DNA from: an uncultured Eubacteriales bacterium
GTDB taxonomy: Bacteria; Bacillota; Clostridia; Oscillospirales; Oscillospiraceae
Direction of reading: 5' to 3'
NCBI GenBank assembly: GCA_900549865.1
Contig: URPU01000003.1
Span: 1 to 53,779 of the forward strand
Length of the DNA stretch: 53,779 nt
A program made the translations under genes and the position numbers. Of this stretch, positions 33,967 through 42,135 are shown piece after piece. Each line of letters starts with the position of its first letter. Positions within the stretch are counted from its first letter, which is position 1. The notes beneath the pieces were generated by a model, which ran no database searches, was not told the origin of the DNA, and saw only the letters and a list, made by a program, of their open reading frames with translations.

Positions 33967-35322
33967 ATGAAGAAACTGCTCGCAATGCTGCTTGCACTTT
34001 GCATGGTGTTCGCACTGTGCGCCTGCGGCCAGACTGCCGCACCCGCTGCCGACCCCGCGCCCGCGCAGGCCGACACCGCCGCTCCCGCGGAGGAGAGCGC
34101 CGCTGAGCCTGTCAGCATCACCCTCTGGACATACCCTATAGGCGGCTGGGGCAATGCCGACACCGTCGATGCGCTCATCGCCGCGTTCGAGGCCGCCAAC
34201 CCCGGCATCACCGTCACTGTTGAGTATCTCGACTATACCAACGGCGACGATCAGGTCAACACCGCACTCGAGGGCGGCTCCGCTCCCGACCTCATCATGG
34301 AAGGACCGGAGCGTCTCGTCGCCAACTGGGGCGCGAAGGGCTACATGGTCGATCTGGCCGATATGTGGGACGACACCGATAAGGCCGAGGTCAACGCGGC
34401 CTGCGTCGCGGCCTGCTTCAACGCGGACGGCGCGTGCTATGAGTATCCTCTGGTCATGACCGCCCACTGCATGGCGATCAACTATGACGCATTCGTGGCC
34501 GCCGGTGCCGACCAGTATGTTGACATCGACACCCACACCTGGACGACCGAGAACTTCATCGCCGCGGTCGATGCGCTGTACACTTATTACAAAGAGCCCG
34601 TTGCCGACGTTTACTGCTCCGGCCAGGGCGGCGACCAGGGCACCCGCGCCCTCGTCAACAACCTCTACGGCGGCACCTTCACCAATGCTGAACACACCGC
34701 CTACACCGCCGACTCCCCCGAGAACGTAAAGGCGCTTGAACTTCTGCAGAGCATGGACGGCATCTATTTCAACGCGGCCGAGAACGGCGGCGAGGAGATC
34801 ACCGCTTTCCGTCAGGGCATCCTCAAGATGGCGTTCTGCTGGAACATCGCACAGCAGCTCAACTCCGACAACAATGACGCCGAGCTTACCAACGACGGCG
34901 AGAAGATAGTGTTCATGAGCTTCCCCTCCGAGACCGGCGAGAGCAAGCTTCAGGGCGGTATCTGGGGCTTCGGCGTGTTCGATAACGGCGACGCTGCCAA
35001 GATCGACGCTGCAAAGACCTTCATCAAGTACTTCGCCGACGGCGAGGGCACGGCTGACGCAGTCAAGGCTGCCAGCTACTTTGCCGTGCGCAACACCGCC
35101 GAGGGCATCGACCTCACCGGCATCTGGGCGGACAACGCCATCATGAACGAGTACACCAAGCTCATGCCCTATCTGGGCGACTACTATCAGGTCACTGCCG
35201 GCTGGGCGACTGCCCGCACCGAGTGGTGGAACATGCTCCAGCGTGTCGGCGGCGGCGGTGACGTTGCCACTGAGGTCGCAACGTTCTGCGAAAACGCGAA
35301 CGCCGCGGCGGCCGCTGGCTGA
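33967..35322 (+). CDS. ABC sugar transporter substrate-binding lipoprotein (family 1)
   Basis: A 451-residue extracytoplasmic receptor. The signal peptide ends in LCAC (Cys20) and an Ala/Pro/Glu linker follows. The mature protein begins SITLWTYPIGGWGNADTVDALIAAFEAANPGITVTVEYLD, typical of carbohydrate SBP family 1 (COG1653). ATG at 33967 follows AAGGAGG; the frame is open 10 codons upstream without a ribosome site. Two permeases and N-acetylneuraminate lyase follow in order, so sialic acid or a derivative is the expected ligand. A hairpin separates it from the permease genes. Confidence 0.92.
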   Translation: MKKLLAMLLALCMVFALCACGQTAAPAADPAPAQADTAAPAEESAAEPVSITLWTYPIGGWGNADTVDALIAAFEAANPGITVTVEYLDYTNGDDQVNTALEGGSAPDLIMEGPERLVANWGAKGYMVDLADMWDDTDKAEVNAACVAACFNADGACYEYPLVMTAHCMAINYDAFVAAGADQYVDIDTHTWTTENFIAAVDALYTYYKEPVADVYCSGQGGDQGTRALVNNLYGGTFTNAEHTAYTADSPENVKALELLQSMDGIYFNAAENGGEEITAFRQGILKMAFCWNIAQQLNSDNNDAELTNDGEKIVFMSFPSETGESKLQGGIWGFGVFDNGDAAKIDAAKTFIKYFADGEGTADAVKAASYFAVRNTAEGIDLTGIWADNAIMNEYTKLMPYLGDYYQVTAGWATARTEWWNMLQRVGGGGDVATEVATFCENANAAAAAG

Positions 35323-35361
35323 TCCGGAAGTCATCAAGTATCTCCTTTGATATCACAGCGC

Positions 35362-35397
35362 GCACCCTCTCTGTGCCCCAGCGCAGAGAGGGTGTGC
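35362..35397 (+). terminator. Intercistronic hairpin between binding-protein and permease genes
   Basis: GCACCCTCTCTG (35362-35373) pairs with CAGAGAGGGTGTGC (35384-35397). It is placed like the dctP-dctQ hairpin and probably sets a higher level of the binding protein. Confidence 0.55.
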
Positions 35398-35437
35398 TGA
35401 CAGATAGCTATAACGACCGCAAGGGGGGAATCACCCT

Positions 35438-36343
35438 ATGTTCAGATCAAATACCGGCATGAGCCGCGCGCTCGTGCGGCGGGAAACAACAGCGGGATAC
35501 CTGTTTTTGCTGCCAAGCCTCTTCTTCTTTATTACCTTTGTGCTGTATCCCATGTTCATGTGCATATACACCAGCTTCTTTGACTCCAACATGGGCAAGA
35601 ATGCCGTGGACGTCTTTGTCGGGCTGGCTAATTATAAGGAGCTTTTTCAGGATGAGCTTTTCCTCGGCGCGCTGAAAAATACCGTTATCATCGTTGTCGT
35701 CGCCGTGCCGACGGTGTGCGCGTTCTCTCTCTGGGTCGCCACTGCGATATACGATATGAAGCCCGCGCTGACCTCGGCCTTCCGCTGCATCTTCTATCTG
35801 CCCGTGGTCACCGGCTCCGTCGCTGTGACGGTCGTGTGGAAGTGGATATACAACAACCGCTACGGTGTGTTCAACTACCTCTTGAAGAGCACCGGCGTCA
35901 TTGAGCAGAACATAAACTGGCTGGGCGATGCGCGTTTTGCCCTCTGGTGCATCATCCTCATCCTCTTCACCACCTCCGTCGGCCAGCCCATCGTGCTTTA
36001 CGTTTCGGCGCTGGGCAATGTTGACCAGACGCTCGTCGAGGCCGCAGAGGTTGACGGGGCGAACCGCCGTCAGGTGTTCTGGAAGATAAAATGGGCGCAG
36101 ATCATGCCCACCACGCTCTACATACTCATTATCACCACCATCAATTCCTTCCAGTGCTTCGCGCTCATCCAGCTTCTCACGTCGGGCGGGCCGACGCACA
36201 GCACGGACACGATAATGTATTATATCTATTACACCGCCTTCAAGCTCTACCGCTACGGGTACGGCAACGCCATGGGCGTCGTGCTCATGATAATCATCGC
36301 GGTGCTCTCTGCCATCCAGTTCAAGCTGGGGCAGTCGGACTAA
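35438..36343 (+). CDS. ABC sugar transporter permease 1 (UgpA/MalF-like)
   Basis: A 301-residue membrane protein with six predicted helices. The head TAGYLFLLPSLFFFITFVLYPMFMCIYTSFF is typical of COG1175 permeases. The EAA loop is VEAAEVDGANRRQVFWKIKWAQIMP. AAGGGGGG precedes the ATG. It pairs with the following permease. The ATPase is not encoded in this cluster, so a shared MsmK/UgpC-type ATPase from elsewhere in the genome must drive it. Confidence 0.93.
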   Translation: MFRSNTGMSRALVRRETTAGYLFLLPSLFFFITFVLYPMFMCIYTSFFDSNMGKNAVDVFVGLANYKELFQDELFLGALKNTVIIVVVAVPTVCAFSLWVATAIYDMKPALTSAFRCIFYLPVVTGSVAVTVVWKWIYNNRYGVFNYLLKSTGVIEQNINWLGDARFALWCIILILFTTSVGQPIVLYVSALGNVDQTLVEAAEVDGANRRQVFWKIKWAQIMPTTLYILIITTINSFQCFALIQLLTSGGPTHSTDTIMYYIYYTAFKLYRYGYGNAMGVVLMIIIAVLSAIQFKLGQSD

Positions 36344-36355
36344 GGGGGTGGACGT

Positions 36356-37276
36356 ATGCAGGGCAAATCAAAGGCAAACCGCATCATCACCCTCGTGATA
36401 ATCATCATCCTTGCGGTGCTGTTCACCTTCCCGCTTTACTGGATAATCACAGGCTCGTTCAAGACTGCCAAGGAGGTCAACTCCGTCACGCCCGTCTGGT
36501 GGCCGACGGAGTGGACGATGAAGAATTATCAGACGCTCATGGGCAAGCTCAAAGCGCCGCTGTGGGAGTTCTACATTCCGTTCAGTCAGTATTTCTCCTC
36601 CGACGGCAACCCCGTGGTGTTCTCCTCCGGGCCGACCGTTCCCGGCGCTATCCGCTGGATGCTCAACACCGTGTGGATGGCGGTCGCGGCGATGCTGCTG
36701 ACCTGTGTGACCTCCGCGCTCGCGGGGTACGCGCTGGCGAAGAAGCGCTTTGTCGGGCGCACGCTTATATTCACGCTCATCGTCTGCGCGATGGCGCTGC
36801 CAAAGCAGGTCATCCTCATCCCGCTCATACGCGAGATGTCTTCGCTCAAGCTCTATAATACGCTGAGTGCTGTGGTCTACCCCATCGTCGGCTGGCCGTT
36901 CGGCGTGTTCCTCATCAAGCAGTTCGCCGAGAGCATCCCCGGCGAGATACTTGAGGCGGCGCGCATAGACGGCGCGGGCGAACTGAAAACCTTCAACCAG
37001 ATAGTTTTCCCCATGATAAAGCCCGGTGTCGGCGCGCTTGCGATATTCACGTTCATCAATTCGTGGAACGACTACTTCATGCAGCTCATCATGCTCTCAA
37101 GCACGAAGAATCTGACCATTTCGCTGGGCATTGCGAAGATGCAGGCGGAAAATTCGACGGACTTCGGCCTCATCATGGCGGGCGCCGCCTTTGCCGCTGT
37201 GCCCATTATCATCGTGTTCCTCATCTTCCAGAAGTATTTCACCAGAGGCATCACGATGGGCGCCGTGAAGGGCTGA
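36356..37276 (+). CDS. ABC sugar transporter permease 2 (UgpE/MalG-like)
   Basis: A 306-residue membrane protein with six helices. The N-terminal FPLYWIITGSFKTAKEV is typical of COG0395. The EAA loop is LEAARIDGAGELKTFNQIVFPMIKPGVGALAIFTFINSWND. AAGGGGG precedes the ATG, 12 bases after permease 1. It completes the membrane channel; nanA follows 15 bases downstream. Confidence 0.93.
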   Translation: MQGKSKANRIITLVIIIILAVLFTFPLYWIITGSFKTAKEVNSVTPVWWPTEWTMKNYQTLMGKLKAPLWEFYIPFSQYFSSDGNPVVFSSGPTVPGAIRWMLNTVWMAVAAMLLTCVTSALAGYALAKKRFVGRTLIFTLIVCAMALPKQVILIPLIREMSSLKLYNTLSAVVYPIVGWPFGVFLIKQFAESIPGEILEAARIDGAGELKTFNQIVFPMIKPGVGALAIFTFINSWNDYFMQLIMLSSTKNLTISLGIAKMQAENSTDFGLIMAGAAFAAVPIIIVFLIFQKYFTRGITMGAVKG

Positions 37277-37291
37277 GACAAGGAGTGAACA

Positions 37292-38209
37292 ATGAAAGCA
37301 ACAGATATGAATAAATATCAGGGCATTTTCCCGGCGTTCTACGCCTGCTATGACGACGCGGGCGAGGTGTCAACTGAGCGCGTGCGCGCGCTTACGGAGT
37401 ACCTCATCGGCAAAAAGGTCAACGGCCTGTACGTCGGCGGCTCATCCGGCGAGTGCATCTATCAGTCCGTGGAGGAGCGCAAGGCCGTGCTTGAGGCAGT
37501 TATTGCCCAGGCCGCGGGGCGCATCACGGTCATTGCGCACGTCGCCTGCAACAACACGCGCGACAGCATGACCCTTGCCGCCCATGCCGAGCGCGCTGAG
37601 GCGGACTGCATCGCCGCCATCCCGCCGATATACTTCCACCTGCCCGACCGCGCCGTCGCCCGGTATTGGAGCGACATCGCCTCCGCCGCGCCGAATACGG
37701 ATTTCATCATCTACAACATCCCGCAGCTCGCCGGTACGGAGCTGAACAGCTCGCTTCTGCGCACCATGCTCGCCGTGCCAAACGTGATCGGCGTCAAGAA
37801 TTCCTCCATGCCCATACAGGACATCGAGATGTGGCGTGACGAGGGCGCGATAGTTTTCAACGGCCCGGATGAACAGCTCCTCTCCGGCCTCGCGGCGGGC
37901 GCCGTCGGCGGCATCGGCGGGACCTATGCCGTCATGCCGGAGCTGTATGAGCGTATATATGCCCTTGTCCGCCGCGGCGACATCGTGCTCGCGCGCGACA
38001 TACAGGACGCCTGCTGCCACATCATTTACAAGATGTGCTCCGGGCAGGGAAATATGTACGCCATGATAAAGGAGATCCTGCGCCTGCGCGGCGCGCCGGA
38101 CATCGGCAGCGTGCGCGCGCCGCTCTTCCCCCTCCAGCCTGGGGACGAGGTCATCGCCGCCGCCTGCGCGGCGGATATCGACGCAGCTATCGCAAAATTC
38201 TGCGGCTGA
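37292..38209 (+). CDS. nanA: N-acetylneuraminate lyase (DHDPS/NAL superfamily)
   Basis: A 305-residue class I aldolase that would split sialic acid into N-acetylmannosamine and pyruvate. The family motifs are GGSSGE (49-54), the Tyr141 region YNIPQLAGTE and Schiff-base Lys169 in IGVKNSS. Gly-Gly-rich GGIGGTYAVMPELY is typical of lyases and not of dihydrodipicolinate synthase. It ends the transporter operon and is followed by duplicated terminators. Related 2-keto-acid aldolases cannot be excluded, but the AGE epimerase, RpiR regulator and ROK kinase alongside support sialic acid. Confidence 0.87.
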   Translation: MKATDMNKYQGIFPAFYACYDDAGEVSTERVRALTEYLIGKKVNGLYVGGSSGECIYQSVEERKAVLEAVIAQAAGRITVIAHVACNNTRDSMTLAAHAERAEADCIAAIPPIYFHLPDRAVARYWSDIASAAPNTDFIIYNIPQLAGTELNSSLLRTMLAVPNVIGVKNSSMPIQDIEMWRDEGAIVFNGPDEQLLSGLAAGAVGGIGGTYAVMPELYERIYALVRRGDIVLARDIQDACCHIIYKMCSGQGNMYAMIKEILRLRGAPDIGSVRAPLFPLQPGDEVIAAACAADIDAAIAKFCG

Positions 38210-38231
38210 GAAACAACGCCTATAAAACGCC

Positions 38232-38268
38232 AGAATACCACCGGGGAACACTTCCCGGTGGTATTTTC
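38232..38268. terminator. Terminator, first of two identical copies
   Basis: AATACCACCGGG pairs with its complement around GAACACTT, followed by TTTTC. It ends the nanA operon. The same 37 bases recur at 38472-38508. The A/T arms make it bidirectional. Confidence 0.85.
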
Positions 38269-38356
38269 CAGCTTGTCAAAAAAGGCCTCGCAGAGTTTCG
38301 CGTCCGCAGACGCGAAAGCAGTATTATACGTTTTCTGCCGCGACATGTGCGTGGCG

Positions 38357-38470
38357 GAAAACACTTTGCGCGGAGTGAGCGTCGAATTGTCCGCTATCAG
38401 CGGACAACAGAGGCGCAGAACGCAGCGAAGCTTTCTCGAAAAAGCGGCAAAGCCACTTTTTCGACAGTCT
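38357..38470. repeat. Dispersed intergenic repeat, copy 3 (most complete)
   Basis: A unit of about 114 bases with two hairpins: TTGTCCGCT/AGCGGACAA with a 3-base loop, and a 13-bp TCGAAAAAG-type stem at 38436-38464 (one mismatch). It shares 68 of 70 bases with copy 1 and its left half with the copy near 8305. It lies between two identical terminators. Confidence 0.8.
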
Positions 38471-38471
38471 A

Positions 38472-38508
38472 AGAATACCACCGGGGAACACTTCCCGGTG
38501 GTATTTTC
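38472..38508. terminator. Terminator, second of two identical copies
   Basis: Identical over 37 bases to 38232-38268. It ends the minus-strand MgtC-type gene, whose stop is at 38518, and backs up termination of the nanA operon. Confidence 0.85.
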
Positions 38509-38517
38509 TGCTCCCGC

Positions 38518-39246
38518 TCAGCCTACGGGGATGCCCTCCGCGCTGGTGACGGCATGGCAGCGCTGCATGAGCGTGTCAACGTCGTCTATCGAAATGCTGC
38601 GCGTCATTTTCAGTGTCAGGTCGTAGCTTATAAGCCCGTCGTCGCGGCGCGTGATGCTGCTGGAAAGTATCTGCGCCTCCCAGTTCTGAAGCTGCGCGCG
38701 CACCTGCGACTCAAATTCCTCGTCCTCGCGCACGGTGAAGCGCAGCCGGTTCGTCGTGAAGGAGTCCGCGCCGACGGTGAAGCGGTGCGTTGCAACCTGA
38801 AATATGCCTATCATCAGCGTGACGAATATGCCCGTGAAATACATCCCGCAGCCCAGCGCAAGCCCTATCCCGGCTGTGGCCCAGATGCCGGCCGCCGTTG
38901 TCAGCCCCTTGACGGTGCTGCCGTTTTTGAATATCACGCCAGCGCCGAGGAAGCTTATCCCGCTGACGACCTGCGCGGCGACACGCGCGGGGTCGGCCCC
39001 GCGCGTGCCGTTGAAAACAAGGCCGTCTGCGTCCGTCAGGTCGGCAAAGCCGTATTTGGACACGATCATGATCAGCGCGCTCGCGCAGCATACGATAACG
39101 TGCGTGCGTATGCCGGCCTCCTTGAAGCGCTTGCTGCGCTCAAAGCCGATGCACGCGCCGCAGAAGCAGGCCAGCAGTATCCTCGCCACAAAGTCAAGGT
39201 TCTGCATTATGGAAAACTGTCCGTTGAAGTATTCGATCAGCGTCAT
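38518..39246 (-). CDS. MgtC/SapB-family membrane protein
   Basis: A 242-residue protein. The N-terminal membrane domain (about 1-140, four to five helices) carries the MgtC signature CGACIGFERSKRFKEAGIRTHVIVCCASALIMIVS and VVSGISFLGAGVIFKNGSTVKGLTTAAGIW. A soluble C-terminal domain follows (about 150-242), similar to the ACT-like tail of MgtC/YhiD proteins. Some members inhibit ATP synthase or aid growth at low magnesium; most are uncharacterised. ATG at 39246 with GAGG upstream was preferred to an ATG five codons earlier. Its 5' end overlaps a small ORF in another frame by 53 bases. Confidence 0.9.
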   Translation of the reverse strand: MTLIEYFNGQFSIMQNLDFVARILLACFCGACIGFERSKRFKEAGIRTHVIVCCASALIMIVSKYGFADLTDADGLVFNGTRGADPARVAAQVVSGISFLGAGVIFKNGSTVKGLTTAAGIWATAGIGLALGCGMYFTGIFVTLMIGIFQVATHRFTVGADSFTTNRLRFTVREDEEFESQVRAQLQNWEAQILSSSITRRDDGLISYDLTLKMTRSISIDDVDTLMQRCHAVTSAEGIPVG

Positions 39247-39409
39247 TGCTATCCTCCTCATCCCTGACGGATGTCAGCAGCTTGCAAATATGTTCCGGGG
39301 GCGCCGCCTCCTCGGCGGCTATAAGCTCGGCGTGGACGTCCTGACGGAACGCGTACAGTCCGAGCGCCGCGCGCATCGGCGGCGTGTCGTAGATATCGTT
39401 CCTGCCCAT
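39194..39409 (-). CDS. Small hypothetical ORF upstream of and overlapping the MgtC-type gene
   Basis: A 71-residue frame starting MGRNDIYDTPP. It has an excellent ribosome site (AAGGAGG seven bases before ATG 39409) and its own promoter. Its end overlaps the MgtC-type gene by 53 bases, so it could be translationally coupled to it. The product is charged, with no membrane segment and no motif I recognise. It may be a real small protein or a leader peptide controlling the MgtC-type gene, as leader ORFs do in enterobacterial mgtC, although the sequences are unrelated. Confidence 0.5.
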   Translation of the reverse strand: MGRNDIYDTPPMRAALGLYAFRQDVHAELIAAEEAAPPEHICKLLTSVRDEEDSNDADRILQRTVFHNAEP

Positions 39410-39448
39410 GCCCGCGCCTCCTTGACAAATTTTCAATGTGATGCTACC

Positions 39449-39476
39449 ATAATATTCACACGAACAATAAAGTCAA
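39449..39476 (-). promoter_or_regulatory. Promoter of the small ORF/MgtC unit
   Basis: Read on the minus strand: TTGACT (39476-39471), 16-base spacer, TATTAT (39454-39449). Confidence 0.6.
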
Positions 39477-39523
39477 ATTATAATTATGTTTGCATATATA
39501 AAAATTTCTTATGGAGGCGGATC

Positions 39524-40423
39524 ATGATAGACCAGAAGCTGTACACCCTGCTGAAGGTGTACGAGCTTAAAAACTATACAAAAGCGGCGAATGAGCTGTC
39601 CGTGACGCAGCCGGCCGTAAGCCAGCATATAAAGGCGCTGGAGCAGGAGCTGGGCGTGCGTATTTTTGAACGCATAGACGGCGAATTTGTCGTGACAAAG
39701 CAGGGCCTGGAGGTCGTAAAGTGCGCGCGCAAGATGCTTGGGCTGTACAGCAATCTCCAGCAGAATCTGGCCGATAAGGGCGGGCTGAGCATGCACCTCA
39801 CAGTGGGCATCACGCACACCGCGGAAAGCAATCCCATAGCTGAGGCGCTGGCAAAGTACAGCTCCGAAAACGAGGGGATCAGCATAAAGATGATTACTGA
39901 TACGATAAATAATCTTTATAAGATGCTGAAAACCTACGAGCTGGATCTGGCGATAGTTGAAGGACGGGTGAACGACCCCAGCATACGCTATCTTCTGCTT
40001 GACACGGACTATCTCGTGCTTGCGGTGTCGGTGAATCACCCGTTTGCAAAGCGCAGCATGGTCACGCTGAACGAGTTGAAGAAGGAGCGCATGATACTGC
40101 GTCTGCCGGATTCAAATACGCGCTCCCTGTTCGACGCGCATCTTGAAAGTAATAATATGAGCATAAACGATTTCAACGTCGTGCTGGAGCTTGACAACAT
40201 GGCGACGATAAAGGATCTTATCCGGCGCGACTTCGGCGTGTCCGTCCTCGCGCGCAGCGTCTGCCTCGACGAGCTGAAAAAGGGGAAGATAGCCGTGCTT
40301 CCGGTGGAAAACCTCAGCATGATGCGCGAGATAAACATCGCCTATCATGACGATTTCACGCAGTTCGACGTGCTGCACGATATAATGAAGATATACAACG
40401 AAACGCTGAGAATATATACGTAA
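39524..40423 (+). CDS. LysR-family transcriptional regulator
   Basis: A 299-residue regulator. The N-terminal winged HTH has the LysR signature NYTKAANELSVTQPAVSQHIKALEQELGVRIFER. A substrate-binding-protein-like effector domain (about 90-295) follows, with LTVGITHTAESNPIAEALAKY at its start. ATG at 39524 follows GGAGG. It lies on the same strand 265 bases before an amino acid permease gene, and a terminator separates them. LysR proteins often control the adjacent transport or catabolic genes. A palindromic AAACGNNCGTTT element before the permease could be its target. Confidence 0.92.
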   Translation: MIDQKLYTLLKVYELKNYTKAANELSVTQPAVSQHIKALEQELGVRIFERIDGEFVVTKQGLEVVKCARKMLGLYSNLQQNLADKGGLSMHLTVGITHTAESNPIAEALAKYSSENEGISIKMITDTINNLYKMLKTYELDLAIVEGRVNDPSIRYLLLDTDYLVLAVSVNHPFAKRSMVTLNELKKERMILRLPDSNTRSLFDAHLESNNMSINDFNVVLELDNMATIKDLIRRDFGVSVLARSVCLDELKKGKIAVLPVENLSMMREINIAYHDDFTQFDVLHDIMKIYNETLRIYT

Positions 40424-40448
40424 TTTATATAATATAATTGAAAGGGAA

Positions 40449-40483
40449 GGTGCGATCCATTTTTCGGGTCGCACCAATTTTTT
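40449..40483 (+). terminator. Terminator after the LysR-type gene
   Basis: GGTGCGATCC pairs with GGGTCGCACC (one wobble), loop ATTTTTC, then AATTTTTT. Confidence 0.85.
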
Positions 40484-40567
40484 GCCCTCATCCCCGCTCC
40501 AAAAGCTGGAAGATATATGGGCTAAATGAGCGACATACCATAAACTGACACATTTCACGACTTTTCG

Positions 40568-40606
40568 TGCCGCGCAAACGGTCGTTTATGACAAAGCACT
40601 TCCCGA
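40568..40606 (+). promoter_or_regulatory. 39-base regulatory element, copy 1, before the permease gene
   Basis: It contains AAACGGTCGTTTATGACAAA and matches 47716-47754 at 33 of 39 bases. Arms AAACG/CGTTT form a palindrome, and the CGTTTAT part resembles a LytTR half-site. A TACAAT -10 box lies at 40623-40628 with no good -35, as expected for an activated promoter. Confidence 0.6.
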
Positions 40607-40687
40607 AAACCGGCGTTTACTGTACAATGTGCACACATTGAACGACCCGAAAAAACGGCGGGCGTAAATTTTAGGAGGTTAGAACCA

Positions 40688-42079
40688 ATGGCAAAAAAGA
40701 AAAGCGGAAACGGAGGCATGAGTCAGCTTGACATGCTGCTTGGCCTTATCTGCGCGATCTACTTTCTCGACACGATCCCATCCGGCACGAACATGGGATG
40801 GACGTCCATCACATGGATACTGATCGTCGGCACACTGTTCTTCTTCACCGGCTCCCTTACCTGCGCCGAGCTCGGCGCGGCCTACCCCGATGACGGCGGC
40901 TTCGCCGGCTGGGCGGCAAGAGCGTTCGGCCGCAAGACCGGCGCATACATCGGCTATCTCTACTGGGCGTGCAACGCAGTCTGGCTTTCCTCTAACGCGA
41001 CTCTCTTCGTCAACGTTTTCCAGGCCACCTTCGGCATCGAGCTGAGCAAGCTCGGCGCGGCGATACTCAACCTCGCCGTTATCTACGCGATGCTGTTTAT
41101 CCTGACCATGCCCAGCAAGAGCAGCAAGGGCATGTACAACTACGGCGCTATCGCAAAGATAGCCATCGGCATCGGCCTTGTCATTGCGGGTATCATCTGC
41201 TTTGCGCGCAACGGCGGCTCCAAGATGAATCCGTTCTCCCTCGGCGCGCTCAAGCCCACCCTCGGCGCGGCGCTCATTTACATCCCCTCTCTCGTTTATA
41301 ACTTCCTCGGCTTCGAGACCTCCGCCGCGAACGGCAGGATGGAGAACCCCGCAAGAGACGTTCCCCGCGCTGCCATCAAGAACGTGCTCATCGTCGGCGC
41401 GCTGTACATCGTGTCCTACACCGCGATGCTGTGGGCGCTGCCCGTTAAGGACGTCAACATCACCACCGGTATTATCCAGGCAATGCAGGCCGGCTTCGGC
41501 ACCAGCGGCATCATGGGCGGCATCGTCGTCATGGCCGGTATAGTTTACCTGTCCATCATCTTCATTCAGGGTATGCTGTGGATCGGCGCGCCGTGCAACA
41601 CCGCCGCCATCGCCGGTGAGACCGGCGACCTGCCCAAGGTATTCACCAAGCGCAACAAGAACGGCCAGCCCATCGGCGTCATCGTCATCTCCGGCATCAT
41701 GGCCACGCTTATGACCCTCGCCTCCAACCTCATCACCGGCTCCGCGGAGGACGTGTTCTGGGCGATATTCTCCTGCACCAGCCTGCTGCTCATCATCCCC
41801 TACATCATCAACTTCGAGGCGTACTTCAAGCTCAAGAAGACCGACAAGGACACCCCGCGTCCCTACGTTTTCCCCGGCCCCAAGTGGCTGTCCACCCTGC
41901 TCATCAGGATCGCTGAGCTCATCGCCATCGGCACCTGCGTGCTGTTCGTATGGACGCCCGGCGTGCCCATCAACATGACCCAGCTCGTGTTCGTCGTTAT
42001 CGGCGCGGCCGTCGTCCTCGGCCTCGGCGTTGTGCTGATGAAGGTGGCGGAGAAGGAAAAGACCGCCCCCGCGGAATAA
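40688..42079 (+). CDS. APC-superfamily amino acid permease
   Basis: A 463-residue transporter with about 12 membrane helices. Helix 1 has the broken-helix motif (MLLGLICAIYFLDTIPSGTN). The TGSLTCAELGAAYPDDGGFAGWAARAFG stretch after helix 2 is the APC consensus. YNFLGFETSAANGRMENPARDVPRAAIKN is the helix 6-7 consensus, with the substrate-site aromatic region. TTAGGAGG precedes the ATG. It is the first gene of the permease-amidohydrolase-NhaC-regulator-kinase group. The substrate could be an amino acid, an N-acyl amino acid or a related amine. Confidence 0.92.
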   Translation: MAKKKSGNGGMSQLDMLLGLICAIYFLDTIPSGTNMGWTSITWILIVGTLFFFTGSLTCAELGAAYPDDGGFAGWAARAFGRKTGAYIGYLYWACNAVWLSSNATLFVNVFQATFGIELSKLGAAILNLAVIYAMLFILTMPSKSSKGMYNYGAIAKIAIGIGLVIAGIICFARNGGSKMNPFSLGALKPTLGAALIYIPSLVYNFLGFETSAANGRMENPARDVPRAAIKNVLIVGALYIVSYTAMLWALPVKDVNITTGIIQAMQAGFGTSGIMGGIVVMAGIVYLSIIFIQGMLWIGAPCNTAAIAGETGDLPKVFTKRNKNGQPIGVIVISGIMATLMTLASNLITGSAEDVFWAIFSCTSLLLIIPYIINFEAYFKLKKTDKDTPRPYVFPGPKWLSTLLIRIAELIAIGTCVLFVWTPGVPINMTQLVFVVIGAAVVLGLGVVLMKVAEKEKTAPAE

Positions 42080-42135
42080 TAAAGCGGAAAAATATCCGAA
42101 TATAAAATCAAAAATCTGAAAAAAGGAGATCATGA

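Larger units (their letters stand above)
38210..38517. other. Intergenic region of 308 bases: duplicated terminator and repeat unit
   Basis: No gene. It holds a 37-base terminator, a 203-base spacer with a TTTCGCGTC/GACGCGAAA hairpin near 38294-38315 and dispersed repeat copy 3, then an exact second copy of the same 37 bases 240 bases downstream. Confidence 0.7.
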
